From contig JAMOBJ010000025.1 of NCBI GenBank assembly GCA_039908095.1, positions 1 to 53,942 on the forward strand: DNA of 53,942 nucleotides, in the 5' to 3' direction. The stretch's first letter is position 1, and each line of letters opens with the position of its first letter. The notes under the pieces were generated by a model. It made no database searches. It saw only the letters and a program-made list of their open reading frames with translations, and was not told the DNA's origin. Positions 17,253-25,381 of this stretch are shown here, in pieces. A program made the translations under genes and the position numbers. The stretch comes from Nitrospirae bacterium YQR-1. Its GTDB lineage: Bacteria; Nitrospirota; Thermodesulfovibrionia; Thermodesulfovibrionales; Magnetobacteriaceae.

Positions 17253-18386
17253 ATGAGGTTGAATCCTGTTGACGGCATTGTTTATATTTTAATGAGGCTG
17301 GTTAAAAAATTCTTTGACGGAAGGTTAAGCGGAATTGAGCATTTTGATCAGACGCTGGTTAAAAGAATTTTAGTTGTCTCATCAACAGCTCTTGGTGATA
17401 CGCTGCTTTCCACCCCTGCAATAGCAGCTCTGAGAAAACGCTACCCGGATGCTAAAATCATGGCCCTCATCCACCGCAATTACATGGAGCTCTTTACCAC
17501 CAACCCCCACATTGACGAGTTTCTTCCCTTTCACGGCGGATATAAAAGGTTCATGGCAACCGTAGTGCATCTTCGTAAATTCAGCCCAGATACCGCATTT
17601 ATTCTTCATGGCAACGAACCTCAGGCAACCCCCCTGGCTTATATGTCCGGTGCACGGTTTATTTTTAAAATTCCGGTTCCCTCTCAATATGGGTTTCTAT
17701 TAAGTAATAAGAGCAATGGTTTTGACGACAGTCCATGGTTGCATCATGCCACAGCCGTGCGTCTTAAAACGGCCTCATTTGCAGACTGCCGGGAGGATGA
17801 TTTTAAAATGGTGCTGCCGGTTAACCCCAGGGACTCCGGTGTTGTAAGAGGCCGCCTCAGCGATCTGGGATTTCAGGGCAGGCATATCCTAATCGGCTTT
17901 CAACCCGGTGCGGCTCTTAGTTATAAAATGTGGCGGCAGGAGAATTTCACCGCTCTTGGAAAAAAACTCACAGAGCTTAGCTCTGATATCAGAATAGTAA
18001 TTACCGGCAGCAAAGGTGAAAAAAAACTCTGTGCCAAAATTGCAGAGGATATAGGTGAAAAGGCGGTGGCACTCTGTGGGGAGCTTCCGTTAAAATGTCT
18101 GGGTGCTCTTATAAAAGAGCTGGACGTCCTTGTAACAAACGACACCGGCACTATGCATGTGGCAATTGCCGTTGGCACAAAAACTGTGTCTCTCTTCTGT
18201 CCGTCTAACCACTGGGGGGTCGGTAGAGCCTATGATTTCCATTTGCACAAGATAATCTATAAGGAAAAACCCTGTAATCCGTGTGTTACAAAAAACTGTA
18301 AACACCCGCACTGTATGGAGCAAATCGCTGTGGTGGAGGTCTTTGCAGCCGTAGAGGAGTTATTACGTGAAAATAGCAATATATAA
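17253..18386 (+). CDS. Family 9 glycosyltransferase (ADP-heptose:LPS heptosyltransferase type)
   Basis: A 377-residue GT-B enzyme of the heptosyltransferase family. The N-terminal domain has RILVVSSTALGDTLLSTPAI (residues about 36-55), as in WaaC/WaaF. The C-terminal domain has IGFQPGAALSYKMW and VTNDTGTMHVAIAVGTKTV, which bind the ADP-heptose donor. It probably adds a heptose to the LPS inner core at the cytoplasmic face, supporting an outer membrane with LPS. TATACT at 17235-17240 lies 12 nt before the ATG. The gene overlaps the next by 20 nt. Confidence 0.88.
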   Translation: MRLNPVDGIVYILMRLVKKFFDGRLSGIEHFDQTLVKRILVVSSTALGDTLLSTPAIAALRKRYPDAKIMALIHRNYMELFTTNPHIDEFLPFHGGYKRFMATVVHLRKFSPDTAFILHGNEPQATPLAYMSGARFIFKIPVPSQYGFLLSNKSNGFDDSPWLHHATAVRLKTASFADCREDDFKMVLPVNPRDSGVVRGRLSDLGFQGRHILIGFQPGAALSYKMWRQENFTALGKKLTELSSDIRIVITGSKGEKKLCAKIAEDIGEKAVALCGELPLKCLGALIKELDVLVTNDTGTMHVAIAVGTKTVSLFCPSNHWGVGRAYDFHLHKIIYKEKPCNPCVTKNCKHPHCMEQIAVVEVFAAVEELLRENSNI

Positions 18387-19464
18387 CCTGACAACCACAA
18401 CTAAAGCCGGAGGGGTGGAAACCTTTGTTTGCGGCATAGCATGCGGGCTTGCCAAAAGAGGACATGAAATTCACCTCTACGGGGGAAAGTCCGATAATAA
18501 TTTGCAGATTGACGGTGTTAAAGTTTTTACATATCCGTATCTAAGCAGAGAGTCAATACCGCTTTTGGGCTCACGTCTCAGAAAATTTATTGAACGGCTG
18601 TCGTTTAGCTTCTTTGCCCTTGCACCTCTTATGAAACACTCCTATGACGCAATTTACATACATAAGTCTTTTGACCTTCCGGCAGCTCTCTTAGTACGAA
18701 TGATAACTAAAGCAAAGGTTTTTTTCCATAGCCATGGGACGGAGTTTTTCCCGGGCTATGGTAATCTTGTAAGATGTGTTGACAAGTTTTTTTCGTGCAG
18801 CCGCTTTAATGCCTCAGAAGTAGAGCAGGCGGCAAAAATTACGCCGACTGTCATTTATAACGGCATAGACACGGATTTATTTAAACCCTCGGAGCCTGAT
18901 GAGAGTTTTGTAAAAAAATATTCTCCGGCAGGAGAGAGAATTCTTATCAGTATTTGCAGACTGGTCGGCTGGAAAGGGTTACAATATGCCATAGGGGCGT
19001 TGCCCGATATTTTGAAAAAGCACAGGGTCAGATATTTGATAATCGGAGACGGTGCGTACAGGAAATCACTGGAGAAACTGGCAGCGGAACTTAAAGTTGA
19101 CGAAAATGTTATGTTTTTGGGTACAATAGCAAACAAGGAATTGCCGCAGTACTATGGACTGTCTCATGTGGCGGTGTATCCGAGTGTTTCTGATGAAACC
19201 TTCGGGATATCGATAGCTGAGGCTATGTCTTGTGGTGTGCCGGTTGTGGCTGCGGGGGTCGGCGGAATCCCTGAGGTACTCTCGGAAGATGCCGGAGTAC
19301 TAATTGCCCCCGGAGATGAGCAAGCCATAGTAAAAGCTGTTGACACTCTGCTTTCAGATGACTCATTACGCATCACACAGGGTGCAAATGCAAGGCGGCG
19401 GTGTCTGAGTAATTTCAACTGGGACACCATCACAGAGTACTTTGAAAAGGAGGCACAAACATAG
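18367..19464 (+). CDS. Family 4 glycosyltransferase
   Basis: GT-B retaining enzyme, 365 residues. It starts with GTG at 18367 (MKIAIYNLTTTTKAGGVETF), inside the end of the GT9 gene. The donor-binding half contains ILISICRLVGWKGLQYAI, VMFLGTIANKELPQYYG and the EX7E-type region ETFGISIAEAMSCGVPVVA. This is typical of GT4 enzymes that build LPS core or O-antigen from nucleotide-sugars. The specific sugar cannot be read from sequence. Overlap with both neighbours implies translational coupling. Confidence 0.87.
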   Translation: MKIAIYNLTTTTKAGGVETFVCGIACGLAKRGHEIHLYGGKSDNNLQIDGVKVFTYPYLSRESIPLLGSRLRKFIERLSFSFFALAPLMKHSYDAIYIHKSFDLPAALLVRMITKAKVFFHSHGTEFFPGYGNLVRCVDKFFSCSRFNASEVEQAAKITPTVIYNGIDTDLFKPSEPDESFVKKYSPAGERILISICRLVGWKGLQYAIGALPDILKKHRVRYLIIGDGAYRKSLEKLAAELKVDENVMFLGTIANKELPQYYGLSHVAVYPSVSDETFGISIAEAMSCGVPVVAAGVGGIPEVLSEDAGVLIAPGDEQAIVKAVDTLLSDDSLRITQGANARRRCLSNFNWDTITEYFEKEAQT

Positions 19465-20630
19465 TGGTTAAACGGGTGGTAATGGTAGCCCCGCCTTTTC
19501 ACGCAGTGCCTCCCCTTAAGGGCGCAGCAGTTGAAATGTGGATGTGCGAGGTCTCAAAGAGGCTTTTCTCATATGAACCACATATAATTTCCATCTCCAC
19601 CCCCTGCTACCCTGATTATGAGTACCGTGACGGAATTTACCACCACCGCATTCACTTTGGAAAGCTGTACAAACGGTTGTTTCAAAAACTGACCCGCTTG
19701 GATCCGCTTTCTTACCCTAAACGAATTTTAAAAATAATCAGAGAACTTAACCCTCAAATCGTTCACCTGCATAACTCGGTTAAGTGGTTTTTGCCGGTAT
19801 TGAAATCTTTAGAGGGGCAGCCAGTAAAAACAGTGCTGCATCTTCAAAATGAATACCCAGTGGAGACGGCAGTCAATGTTGACGCTTTTTGGGCTTGCAG
19901 CCGCTACATTATGAACCATTACGAGGGCTCATCAATTAATGCACGCAGCAGTGCATGTGTTTATAACGGCGTGGATTTGGCTAAGTACCGCTATTTTAAA
20001 GATGTGCCCGCTGAAAGGGAGGAAATACGTGAGCGGTTTAATATAAAAAGCGGCGATTTTGTTGTTTTATACGTGGGGCGGGTGTCAGAGGAAAAGGGGG
20101 TAGAGCACTTCATAGAAACAGCGGCAGTTTTTCGGGATATAAAAAATGTGAAGTTTTTTATAATCGGAGAACTTCAGCAGGGGGATTTAAGGAGCAGCAG
20201 GGTAAGGTATGGCATGGAAATGGTAAAAAAAGCGGAAAATCATGGTAGTAGAGTAGTCTTTACAGGAGTGTTTCCTCCGGAAAAAATGCATCTCCTTTAT
20301 CTTTTGGGGGACGTCTTTGTGCTGCCGTCAAACTTTGCAGACCCCTTTCCGTTTGTAGTGCTTGAGGCAATGGCCACAGGCCTTCCTGTCATCGCACGAA
20401 AAAAGGGCGGGGTGCTGGATTATCTCACAGAAGGAGACAATGGTTTTTATATAGATGAAAATGATATATGCGGCAGCATTTCCGGCAATATCAGAAAATT
20501 ACTTCAGGACAGCGCCTTGAGAGAGAGAGTTGGGCTAGCGGGGCGGCAAACCGTTAAGGAACGTTTTAGCTGGCAACGCATAGCAAGGGATTGTGAGGAC
20601 AATTACCAAACACTTACAGAGAGCAACTAA
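19464..20630 (+). CDS. Family 4 glycosyltransferase
   Basis: GT-B enzyme of 388 residues. It starts with GTG whose G is the last base of the previous stop codon (TAGTG), with AAGGAGGC 8-15 nt upstream. Donor-domain motifs are VLYVGRVSEEKGVEHFIE (residues about 197-214), VFTGVFPPEKMHLLYLLGD and DPFPFVVLEAMATGLPVIA. The acceptor side contains IVHLHNSVKWFLP. It is the third enzyme of the operon with the GT9 and GT4 proteins and presumably extends the same glycan. Its stop codon touches the A repeat at 20630. Confidence 0.87.
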   Translation: MVKRVVMVAPPFHAVPPLKGAAVEMWMCEVSKRLFSYEPHIISISTPCYPDYEYRDGIYHHRIHFGKLYKRLFQKLTRLDPLSYPKRILKIIRELNPQIVHLHNSVKWFLPVLKSLEGQPVKTVLHLQNEYPVETAVNVDAFWACSRYIMNHYEGSSINARSSACVYNGVDLAKYRYFKDVPAEREEIRERFNIKSGDFVVLYVGRVSEEKGVEHFIETAAVFRDIKNVKFFIIGELQQGDLRSSRVRYGMEMVKKAENHGSRVVFTGVFPPEKMHLLYLLGDVFVLPSNFADPFPFVVLEAMATGLPVIARKKGGVLDYLTEGDNGFYIDENDICGSISGNIRKLLQDSALRERVGLAGRQTVKERFSWQRIARDCEDNYQTLTESN

Positions 20631-20754
20631 TACCAAGTAGCAGTCAAAAGAGTAACGAGGCGGCAAGGAGAAAGCGACAAAGGCGTACTATTTCGTACGT
20701 CAAGGAGCTTTAGACGAAGCCAACAAAGTTAATCGAATGACTGCAACTTGGTAT
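20630..20754. repeat. A-family repeat, 125 bp, complete
   Basis: ATACCAAGTAGCAGTC at the left and GACTGCAACTTGGTAT at the right form near-perfect inverted ends of about 16 bp. The interior has GAGTAACGAGGCGGCAAGGA, a short palindrome around TACTATTTCGTACGT, and GGAGCTTTAGACGAAGCCAACAAAGTTAATCG. It starts at the last base of the upstream gene's stop codon and ends 20 bp before the next gene. Confidence 0.8.
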
Positions 20755-20774
20755 AACGGAGGTGGCAGAGCCAT

Positions 20775-21257
20775 ATGAAAGAAAACAGATATGAAGAGGC
20801 ACAGGTGGATGTGCGTGCCCTTGTGGGGGAAATTGTGGCGGAGTATATGCCGGAGCTTATAAATGTAAACATAAAAGTGCTGTTTGATGTTAAAAAGAGG
20901 ACGAGCAGGGGGGCTTTGGTTTTCAGCAGACTTCAAAAGTGTAACGACCTCCTGAGATTTTTGACCAAAGATGAGGCCGGAGGCGGCGAGGGCTATGATT
21001 TTATATTGTATCTTGATAAAATTACATTTAACCACGTTGACCGGGATGACAAGATACGCATTATAAGACATCAGTTGCGGCACATTGAGGTTGACATAGA
21101 AAACCCTGAAAATCCATATAAAATGGTTCACCCCGATGTGCGGGATTTTTTCATAGAGCTGGAACTGAACAAGCACGATATAAGATGGGCTGAGCGTGTC
21201 TCGGAGGTGGCAGCCTCACTTTATGAGGCAAAAACCGAGGCTGAGGCAAAGATTTGA
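20775..21257 (+). CDS. Putative metallopeptidase-like protein with HQLRH motif
   Basis: A 160-residue soluble protein with GGAGGTGG about 9 nt before its ATG. The central RIIRHQLRHIEVD (near residue 97) looks like the HExxH zinc-peptidase signature, flanked as in the small phage-type putative metallopeptidases (then NPYKMVHPDVRDFF, then IRWAERV). The catalytic Glu is replaced by Gln here. That would leave zinc binding possible but hydrolysis unlikely, or the family may not be a peptidase at all. Nothing else in the protein is recognisable. It precedes a MinD-like ATPase by 150 bp. Confidence 0.5.
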   Translation: MKENRYEEAQVDVRALVGEIVAEYMPELINVNIKVLFDVKKRTSRGALVFSRLQKCNDLLRFLTKDEAGGGEGYDFILYLDKITFNHVDRDDKIRIIRHQLRHIEVDIENPENPYKMVHPDVRDFFIELELNKHDIRWAERVSEVAASLYEAKTEAEAKI

Positions 21258-21407
21258 TGATTTTCACGGGACCCTTTAATCACCTTCCCCCAGCCTCTCC
21301 CGTCAAGGGATGGGTGAAAGGAAAGCAACATCACCATCAGTGGAAGGATGGGGAATTATCCTAAGAAAAACAATGATTTGGAGGGAGTTTCTCAGGAGGG
21401 TGCATCC

Positions 21408-22610
21408 ATGAAAATTGACCGGAAAGCAAAACATATCCTTGCCGTGGCCGGTGGTAAGGGTGGTGTGGGCAAAAGTGTATTTTCTATAACACTTGCGACC
21501 TTGTTGGCAGGTATGGACAATTCCGTATGCCTTGTTGACCTTGACCTTGGAGGGGCAAATCTTCACACATATCTGGGCATTATGGGCAAAACCATGTCAT
21601 TAGCCCATTTTTTCCAAAAGAAAGTAAAAACCCTTCAGGACGTTGTTGTTGAGACCCGCATTAAGAATCTTAGTTTAATAAGCGGAGTGCATTATTTGCC
21701 GTCAATGTCAAACCCTGCCTCGGCGGTTAAGATAAAGCTTCTGCGTCATATAAGAGCACTTGATGTTGACTTTGTAATAATTGACCTTGGTGCCGGAATG
21801 GATTTAAGTACCATGGATTTTTTTATAAATTCCGATAAGGGATTTATTGTTACAGTACCGGAGCCTGGAGCAGTTATGAATGCATACAGATTTATAAAGG
21901 GAGCTCTTTTCAGAAAACTCCACGGTGTGTTTAAAAACCACGTTGAACTAGGTCCTGTTATTGAGTCTATGGCTGAGACCTCAACATATGATGATTCCCT
22001 TATGCTTAACTGGTTTATAGAGAAAGTGCTAAAAACCGATCCTGAAGTCTATCCGCTTGTTATGGAAGTAAGTGAGAGTTTTGAGCCTTTTTTAGTTCTT
22101 AACAGGGTAGGGCGGCAAGAGTCCAACCGTCTGGTAAGCAGCCTGCTAAATCACTGTTTTACAAAGTACGGAGTTAAGTTAAAATATGTTGGAAATATTC
22201 CGGATGCCCGTGAAATAAGTGCTTACCTGCTTGACATTCCGTCTTTCTTACAGGCTAAATCGGGAGCACCTTTTCATAGCGCATTTAAGAGTATAACCAG
22301 AACGTTTCTACTTGATTTTCATGACTCAAAGGTTATCACAGAGCGTCTCAAAATGAGAGCGGAGTACGATGACCATGACATAGATGAGCTGTCAAACATT
22401 ATAGAGAGGCAAACCGCAGACATATTTACCGGCTCCAGTAAGAAACTCTGGAAGTTACGGTTATTTTTTAAACCTCTTGACGTTGTGCGTTACTTAATAA
22501 GCAAGGGTGTAAAAGAGGAAATTTTTTTTGAAGTAAAGCACGGCACTTTTTCCAGAAAATCTGATACTAAAGAGGGGAAGCCCCAGAGCCCCTACGCGGG
22601 TTCACAATGA
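21408..22610 (+). CDS. MinD/FlhG-like P-loop ATPase
   Basis: A deviant-Walker ATPase of 400 residues. KHILAVAGGKGGVGKSVFS (residues about 8-26) is the signature lysine P-loop, VCLVDLDLGGANLHTYLG the switch region, and VIIDLGAGMDLSTMDFF the Walker B. These proteins (MinD, FlhG/FleN, ParA-like) dimerise on ATP and position cell structures. The C-terminal 130 residues (after SAYLLDIPSF) are helical and not recognised. ATG 21408 is chosen because AGGAGGG lies 7 nt upstream; the longer frame from 21348 has no ribosome site. No flagellar or division gene is adjacent, so its cargo is unknown. Confidence 0.82.
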   Translation: MKIDRKAKHILAVAGGKGGVGKSVFSITLATLLAGMDNSVCLVDLDLGGANLHTYLGIMGKTMSLAHFFQKKVKTLQDVVVETRIKNLSLISGVHYLPSMSNPASAVKIKLLRHIRALDVDFVIIDLGAGMDLSTMDFFINSDKGFIVTVPEPGAVMNAYRFIKGALFRKLHGVFKNHVELGPVIESMAETSTYDDSLMLNWFIEKVLKTDPEVYPLVMEVSESFEPFLVLNRVGRQESNRLVSSLLNHCFTKYGVKLKYVGNIPDAREISAYLLDIPSFLQAKSGAPFHSAFKSITRTFLLDFHDSKVITERLKMRAEYDDHDIDELSNIIERQTADIFTGSSKKLWKLRLFFKPLDVVRYLISKGVKEEIFFEVKHGTFSRKSDTKEGKPQSPYAGSQ

Positions 22611-22642
22611 TGGCAAGTGCCTGTTATTGCAGTATTTTTGTT

Positions 22643-22704
22643 CGCCATTGCGAGGGCCATTAGCGACCATGGGGAATCCCATTTAGGGGAGGGCAATCTC
22701 AGCC
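22643..22704. repeat. Repeat remnant related to the interior of the B element
   Basis: GCCATTGCGAGGGCCATTAG, then GCGACC, and after an interruption GGCAATCTCAGCC. It matches in order the CATTACGAGGAGC, GCGACGTGG and TAATCTCC segments inside the B elements at 25911 and 38040. The B termini (CTAGTGTCTAATTGC) are absent, so this inner hairpin also exists separately. Confidence 0.5.
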
Positions 22705-22772
22705 TTTAAAAATGAACGGAATTATGCACATCGCTATAATTAAGATTGTTTTAATAAAAAAAATAAAAACAC

Positions 22773-22802
22773 TTGACATACTTACTATCTTTTTGATATA
22801 AA
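22773..22802 (+). promoter_or_regulatory. Promoter P1 upstream of secreted-protein gene
   Basis: TTGACA (22773-22778), an 18-bp spacer and TATAAA (22797-22802). It lies about 90 bp before the second, better promoter in the same orientation. Confidence 0.5.
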
Positions 22803-22863
22803 TTAGAAATGCGTAATGTTCTAAATTATTTTAAGGTAATTTTTAATTTAGTGATTTTTTTAG

Positions 22864-22892
22864 TTGACAAATCATAATAGTTTCTATACAAT
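22864..22892 (+). promoter_or_regulatory. Promoter P2 upstream of secreted-protein gene
   Basis: TTGACA (22864-22869), a 17-bp spacer and TACAAT (22887-22892): a near-consensus sigma70 promoter. Predicted start is near 22899, giving a leader of about 405 nt before ATG 23305. Confidence 0.65.
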
Positions 22893-22898
22893 AGCAAA

Positions 22899-23304
22899 TA
22901 TGAGGTTTTTAATGAGGTTTTTGATAAGAGCAGTTAACATAGGCCCGGAGACGGTAAGGTTGTTGATATGAAAGGCACCGTTGCTTCAAAGGTGGACAGT
23001 TTCCGGATGATGAGAGGCGTTATTTGAAAGTGATGTTTAATGATGTTTGGGATAGTGTTTATTCATGGAAAGTAGGGAAGAGAAAATTAGTATTGATTTA
23101 TTTTAGTGTGCTATTGACAAACAGTGAGCGTTTAGGTTACAGTTCTGCTTAGCGGAGCTGAAGGGTGGAAATATAAATAGATTAAGGAAAATACATGATA
23201 AGAAAGGGGGTGCAAGGGTCCAGATTAAATTAAAGCCTGCGTAGCAGGATAATTTTATGTAGCTTGAATGTTAGGGAAAATCAAAAGTTTAAGGAGGCAT
23301 TCTA
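22899..23304 (+). promoter_or_regulatory. Long structured 5' leader (candidate cis-acting RNA or sRNA)
   Basis: The roughly 405-nt predicted leader has no open frame I trust but has several stems. CCGGAGAC near 22945 pairs with GTTTCCGG near 22999 and encloses GGT/ACC and CACC/GGTG alternatives. CAGTTCTGC/GCGGAGCTG (23140-23160) is a 9-bp hairpin with a 3-nt loop. CCTGC/GCAGG (23236-23248) is a small hairpin just ahead of the ribosome site AAGGAGG. It matches no riboswitch class I know. It could regulate translation, stabilise an abundant mRNA, or contain a separate small RNA. Confidence 0.4.
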
Positions 23305-24054
23305 ATGAAGAGAAGTTTGGTTTATGTTTTATTGTTAGCACTTGTGTTAACTGGAGTGGGAATTTATGGCGCAGGCAAGGTTGATGCAGCCAGTTATGTA
23401 AGATACTTTCTGCCTTATCTTCACACCAATACCAACAACGTTGTATATTGTGTTGTTTCAAACAACGGCGGCATGTTTGATAACGTAACTACTGCTACAT
23501 TTAGGGTTGCTGCCAATTCAGCCGGTACAGCAACATCAACAACCGGTGAAACACCTAGCCAGAACCCGGCAGCAACGTATCGTAATTTCGACTATAAGAA
23601 GACTTCACAGATCTCATTTACCGGTCAGGCCATCTACGTAGGAACCAGCACAACTGCACCATGGGATCTCAGCAACGTTACAGATACCAGTGGCGGATAT
23701 AGCGGCGAGCTTACATTTGTATCAACATTGGTTGGCTCAACCGGTACCACCACCGGTGACAAAGTGGCCTCTCTGCTGAACTGTAAAAAACTTGGTATGG
23801 CTTGTTTCCAGGGCACAACATCACCAAAACGTAATCTCGTAGGTTATACTTGTGAGGCCGGTACTTATGACGGTACTACTTTCAGGGTTTATAAGAGCAT
23901 TTCCATTGTATCATCCTTCTCTCCTACTTCAACAACGGGTGGTACTGGATTCGCAAGTGGCGCATCCGTTGTCTCCTGGGTACCAGGTGGCGTGAACGTT
24001 GACGGATCAGCTCCAAGTTCAGGCATGGACAACGCAACAGACTTATCATACTAA
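23305..24054 (+). CDS. Secreted Ser/Thr/Gly-rich protein of unknown function
   Basis: A 249-residue protein with a clear signal peptide: MKRSLVYVLLLALVLTGVGI, likely cut near GKVDAASYV. The mature part starts YVRYFLPYLHTNTNNVVYCV and is rich in Ser, Thr, Gly and Asn with short beta-type stretches and about four cysteines. It resembles surface or extracellular beta proteins, with no motif I can name. AAGGAGGC is 7 nt before ATG. The gene stands alone between a near-consensus promoter with a long leader and a strong terminator, which together suggest a highly expressed single-gene transcript. It may be a surface-layer, fibre or matrix component; that is inference. Confidence 0.7.
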   Translation: MKRSLVYVLLLALVLTGVGIYGAGKVDAASYVRYFLPYLHTNTNNVVYCVVSNNGGMFDNVTTATFRVAANSAGTATSTTGETPSQNPAATYRNFDYKKTSQISFTGQAIYVGTSTTAPWDLSNVTDTSGGYSGELTFVSTLVGSTGTTTGDKVASLLNCKKLGMACFQGTTSPKRNLVGYTCEAGTYDGTTFRVYKSISIVSSFSPTSTTGGTGFASGASVVSWVPGGVNVDGSAPSSGMDNATDLSY

Positions 24055-24077
24055 TTTAAGTTGAAATAACATCACAG

Positions 24078-24108
24078 AAAGGGGCAGCTTAGCTGCCCCT
24101 TTTTTTTT
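24078..24108 (+). terminator. Strong rho-independent terminator
   Basis: GGGGCAG/CTGCCCC stem (24081-24099) with a CTTAG loop, followed by nine T residues (24100-24108). It lies 27 bp after the stop of the secreted-protein gene and closes that transcription unit. Confidence 0.93.
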
Positions 24109-24453
24109 GCTTTTTTTTGGGGGGGGAAGGAAATTAATGATAAAAAGGGATTGATACCATGTAGCCGTCAAAAAAGTAATTTAAGGATAAAGAAGAAAGG
24201 ACTGAATTCCCTCTTGGAGGCGGGAATTCCAAAGGAGGGCTTATTCCTTTGTCTGTCATTCTCGTGAAAACTGGAATCCAGATTTTTATTAGCGGAGTTG
24301 ACTGCAAAGGCAATTTGATATTATTTAATAAAATAAATTACAATGGAATATAGGGAAAATATTAACTGTCAGAAAGGAAAGTTTACGTATAAGCGGACGA
24401 GCCAAACCGCTTTATTTGAACAAGTAAAACAATCTATTTAAGGAGTAATCTAA
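24109..24453. other. Intergenic repeat patchwork
   Basis: Contains the left end of an A repeat (ATACCATGTAGCCGTC at 24154) running into a degenerate C-type palindrome (about 24201-24310). That palindrome has GGAATTCC-like arms, GTCATTCTCGTG, CTGGAATCCAG and the C terminus GGAGTTGACTGC. The rest is AT-rich, ending with the ribosome site AAGGAG of the next gene. Confidence 0.5.
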
Positions 24454-24861
24454 ATGGCGCGCCGGTCTAAAACACATGCACCAGGAGAGGCTTTAAGGTA
24501 TTTAGCCAATGCACGGGAGATATTAAGTAAGTGTCAGATAGATGGTGACTTTTATAATGATGTCAAGCCTGTAAGAGAGGCTTTTGGTACGGCTTATTTG
24601 TCTATCTTGGAGGCCATAGACGAAATACTGCTAAAGAAAGGCCTCTCTATAAAGGAACTTCCACAATCTGTAGACAGCTATAGAGCAGCCTTGCAAAAAC
24701 ATATATCCGTACATAATGGAAAGCTTTTAAAAGACTTTGAGCGTCTTTATGGAAGTCTTCATATTGCTGGTTATTATCGAGGCTTGATAACTGAGATAAG
24801 TGCTGTTAAGGACTATTTAAAAGCTACTGAACGGTTTATTAAAAAAGTAATCGCTGAGTAA
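24454..24861 (+). CDS. DUF5618-like helical protein
   Basis: A 135-residue all-helical protein with AAGGAG 8 nt before ATG. The core EALRYLANAREILSKC, FGTAYLSILEAIDEILLKKG, LPQSVDSYRAALQKH and LHIAGYYRGLITE resembles the DUF5618 family, small helical bundles reminiscent of HEPN folds, often found beside toxin-antitoxin-like loci. No partner gene is evident on either side, and the HEPN catalytic RxxxxH is not obvious. Function is unknown. Confidence 0.6.
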   Translation: MARRSKTHAPGEALRYLANAREILSKCQIDGDFYNDVKPVREAFGTAYLSILEAIDEILLKKGLSIKELPQSVDSYRAALQKHISVHNGKLLKDFERLYGSLHIAGYYRGLITEISAVKDYLKATERFIKKVIAE

Positions 24862-24991
24862 GCTAATAGAGCTTTACGGGTTCAGTTACCGAACAGCGTT
24901 TCAGGCACAGAAAACGCTCTATGTCTTTTACTCGTTCAATGAGAATTGCTGCGGAAGAGTGGGTTGACACAAGACCTTTTCTATACTAATT

Positions 24992-25000
24992 TGTTATAAT
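24992..25000 (+). promoter_or_regulatory. Extended -10 promoter before small membrane gene
   Basis: TGTTATAAT (24992-25000) is an extended -10 element ending 5 nt before the ATG at 25006. There is no Shine-Dalgarno, so the transcript would be leaderless. Confidence 0.4.
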
Positions 25001-25005
25001 TATTC

Positions 25006-25289
25006 ATGGGGTTTACAGAGATAGTAAATGCAGTTAAGGAAATAGGGTTTGTGCCGGTATTAGTTGTACTTATGCTTTTGTTTCAATTTAGAACGATAGT
25101 CAGCTCGAAAAATATAATGAAATGCTTGTAAAACATATCCTCAATATGAAGGGGGTAAACAAAATGGAATTAAAAACGGCAATAGAAATATTCTTTCTGA
25201 GAGTCATAGCTCTAATAGGGATAATGACTGAGAGAAAGGTATCTGAGACAGAAAAGCATATGAAAGAGCTTCTCGGAAGCAATAAATAG
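25006..25289 (+). pseudogene. Small membrane protein, apparently frameshifted
   Basis: Frame 1 (25006-25131) gives 41 residues with one transmembrane helix (GFVPVLVVLMLLFQF) and stops soon after TIVSS. In the +2 frame, sequence continues from that point as EKYNEMLVKHILNMKG and runs without a break into MELKTAIEIFFLRVIALIGI to a stop at 25289. The simplest reading is an original protein of about 94 residues broken by loss of one base near 25104. Alternatively these are two separate 41-residue genes, since GGGGG stands before ATG 25164. I cannot name the family. Confidence 0.45.
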
Positions 25290-25381
25290 ATAGTTTCACA
25301 ATAGAGTGCTGAGCGTTATCTATTATGGTGACATGATTTGATATATTAAGGCAGGAAACAATTTTTAGGAGGGCAGCGGGC

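Larger units (their letters stand above)
22611..23304. other. 694-bp intergenic region: repeat remnant, two promoters, structured leader
   Basis: Holds a B-like inner repeat (22643-22704), two sigma70-type promoters (22773-22802 and 22864-22892) and about 400 nt with several hairpins before the next gene. I found no credible open frame within it. Confidence 0.6.

Noticed and set aside
22899..23304. Known riboswitch (c-di-GMP class) in the long leader
   Set aside because: GGAGAC and stem patterns look suggestive, but the conserved core of the c-di-GMP-I aptamer is missing; only generic hairpins can be supported.
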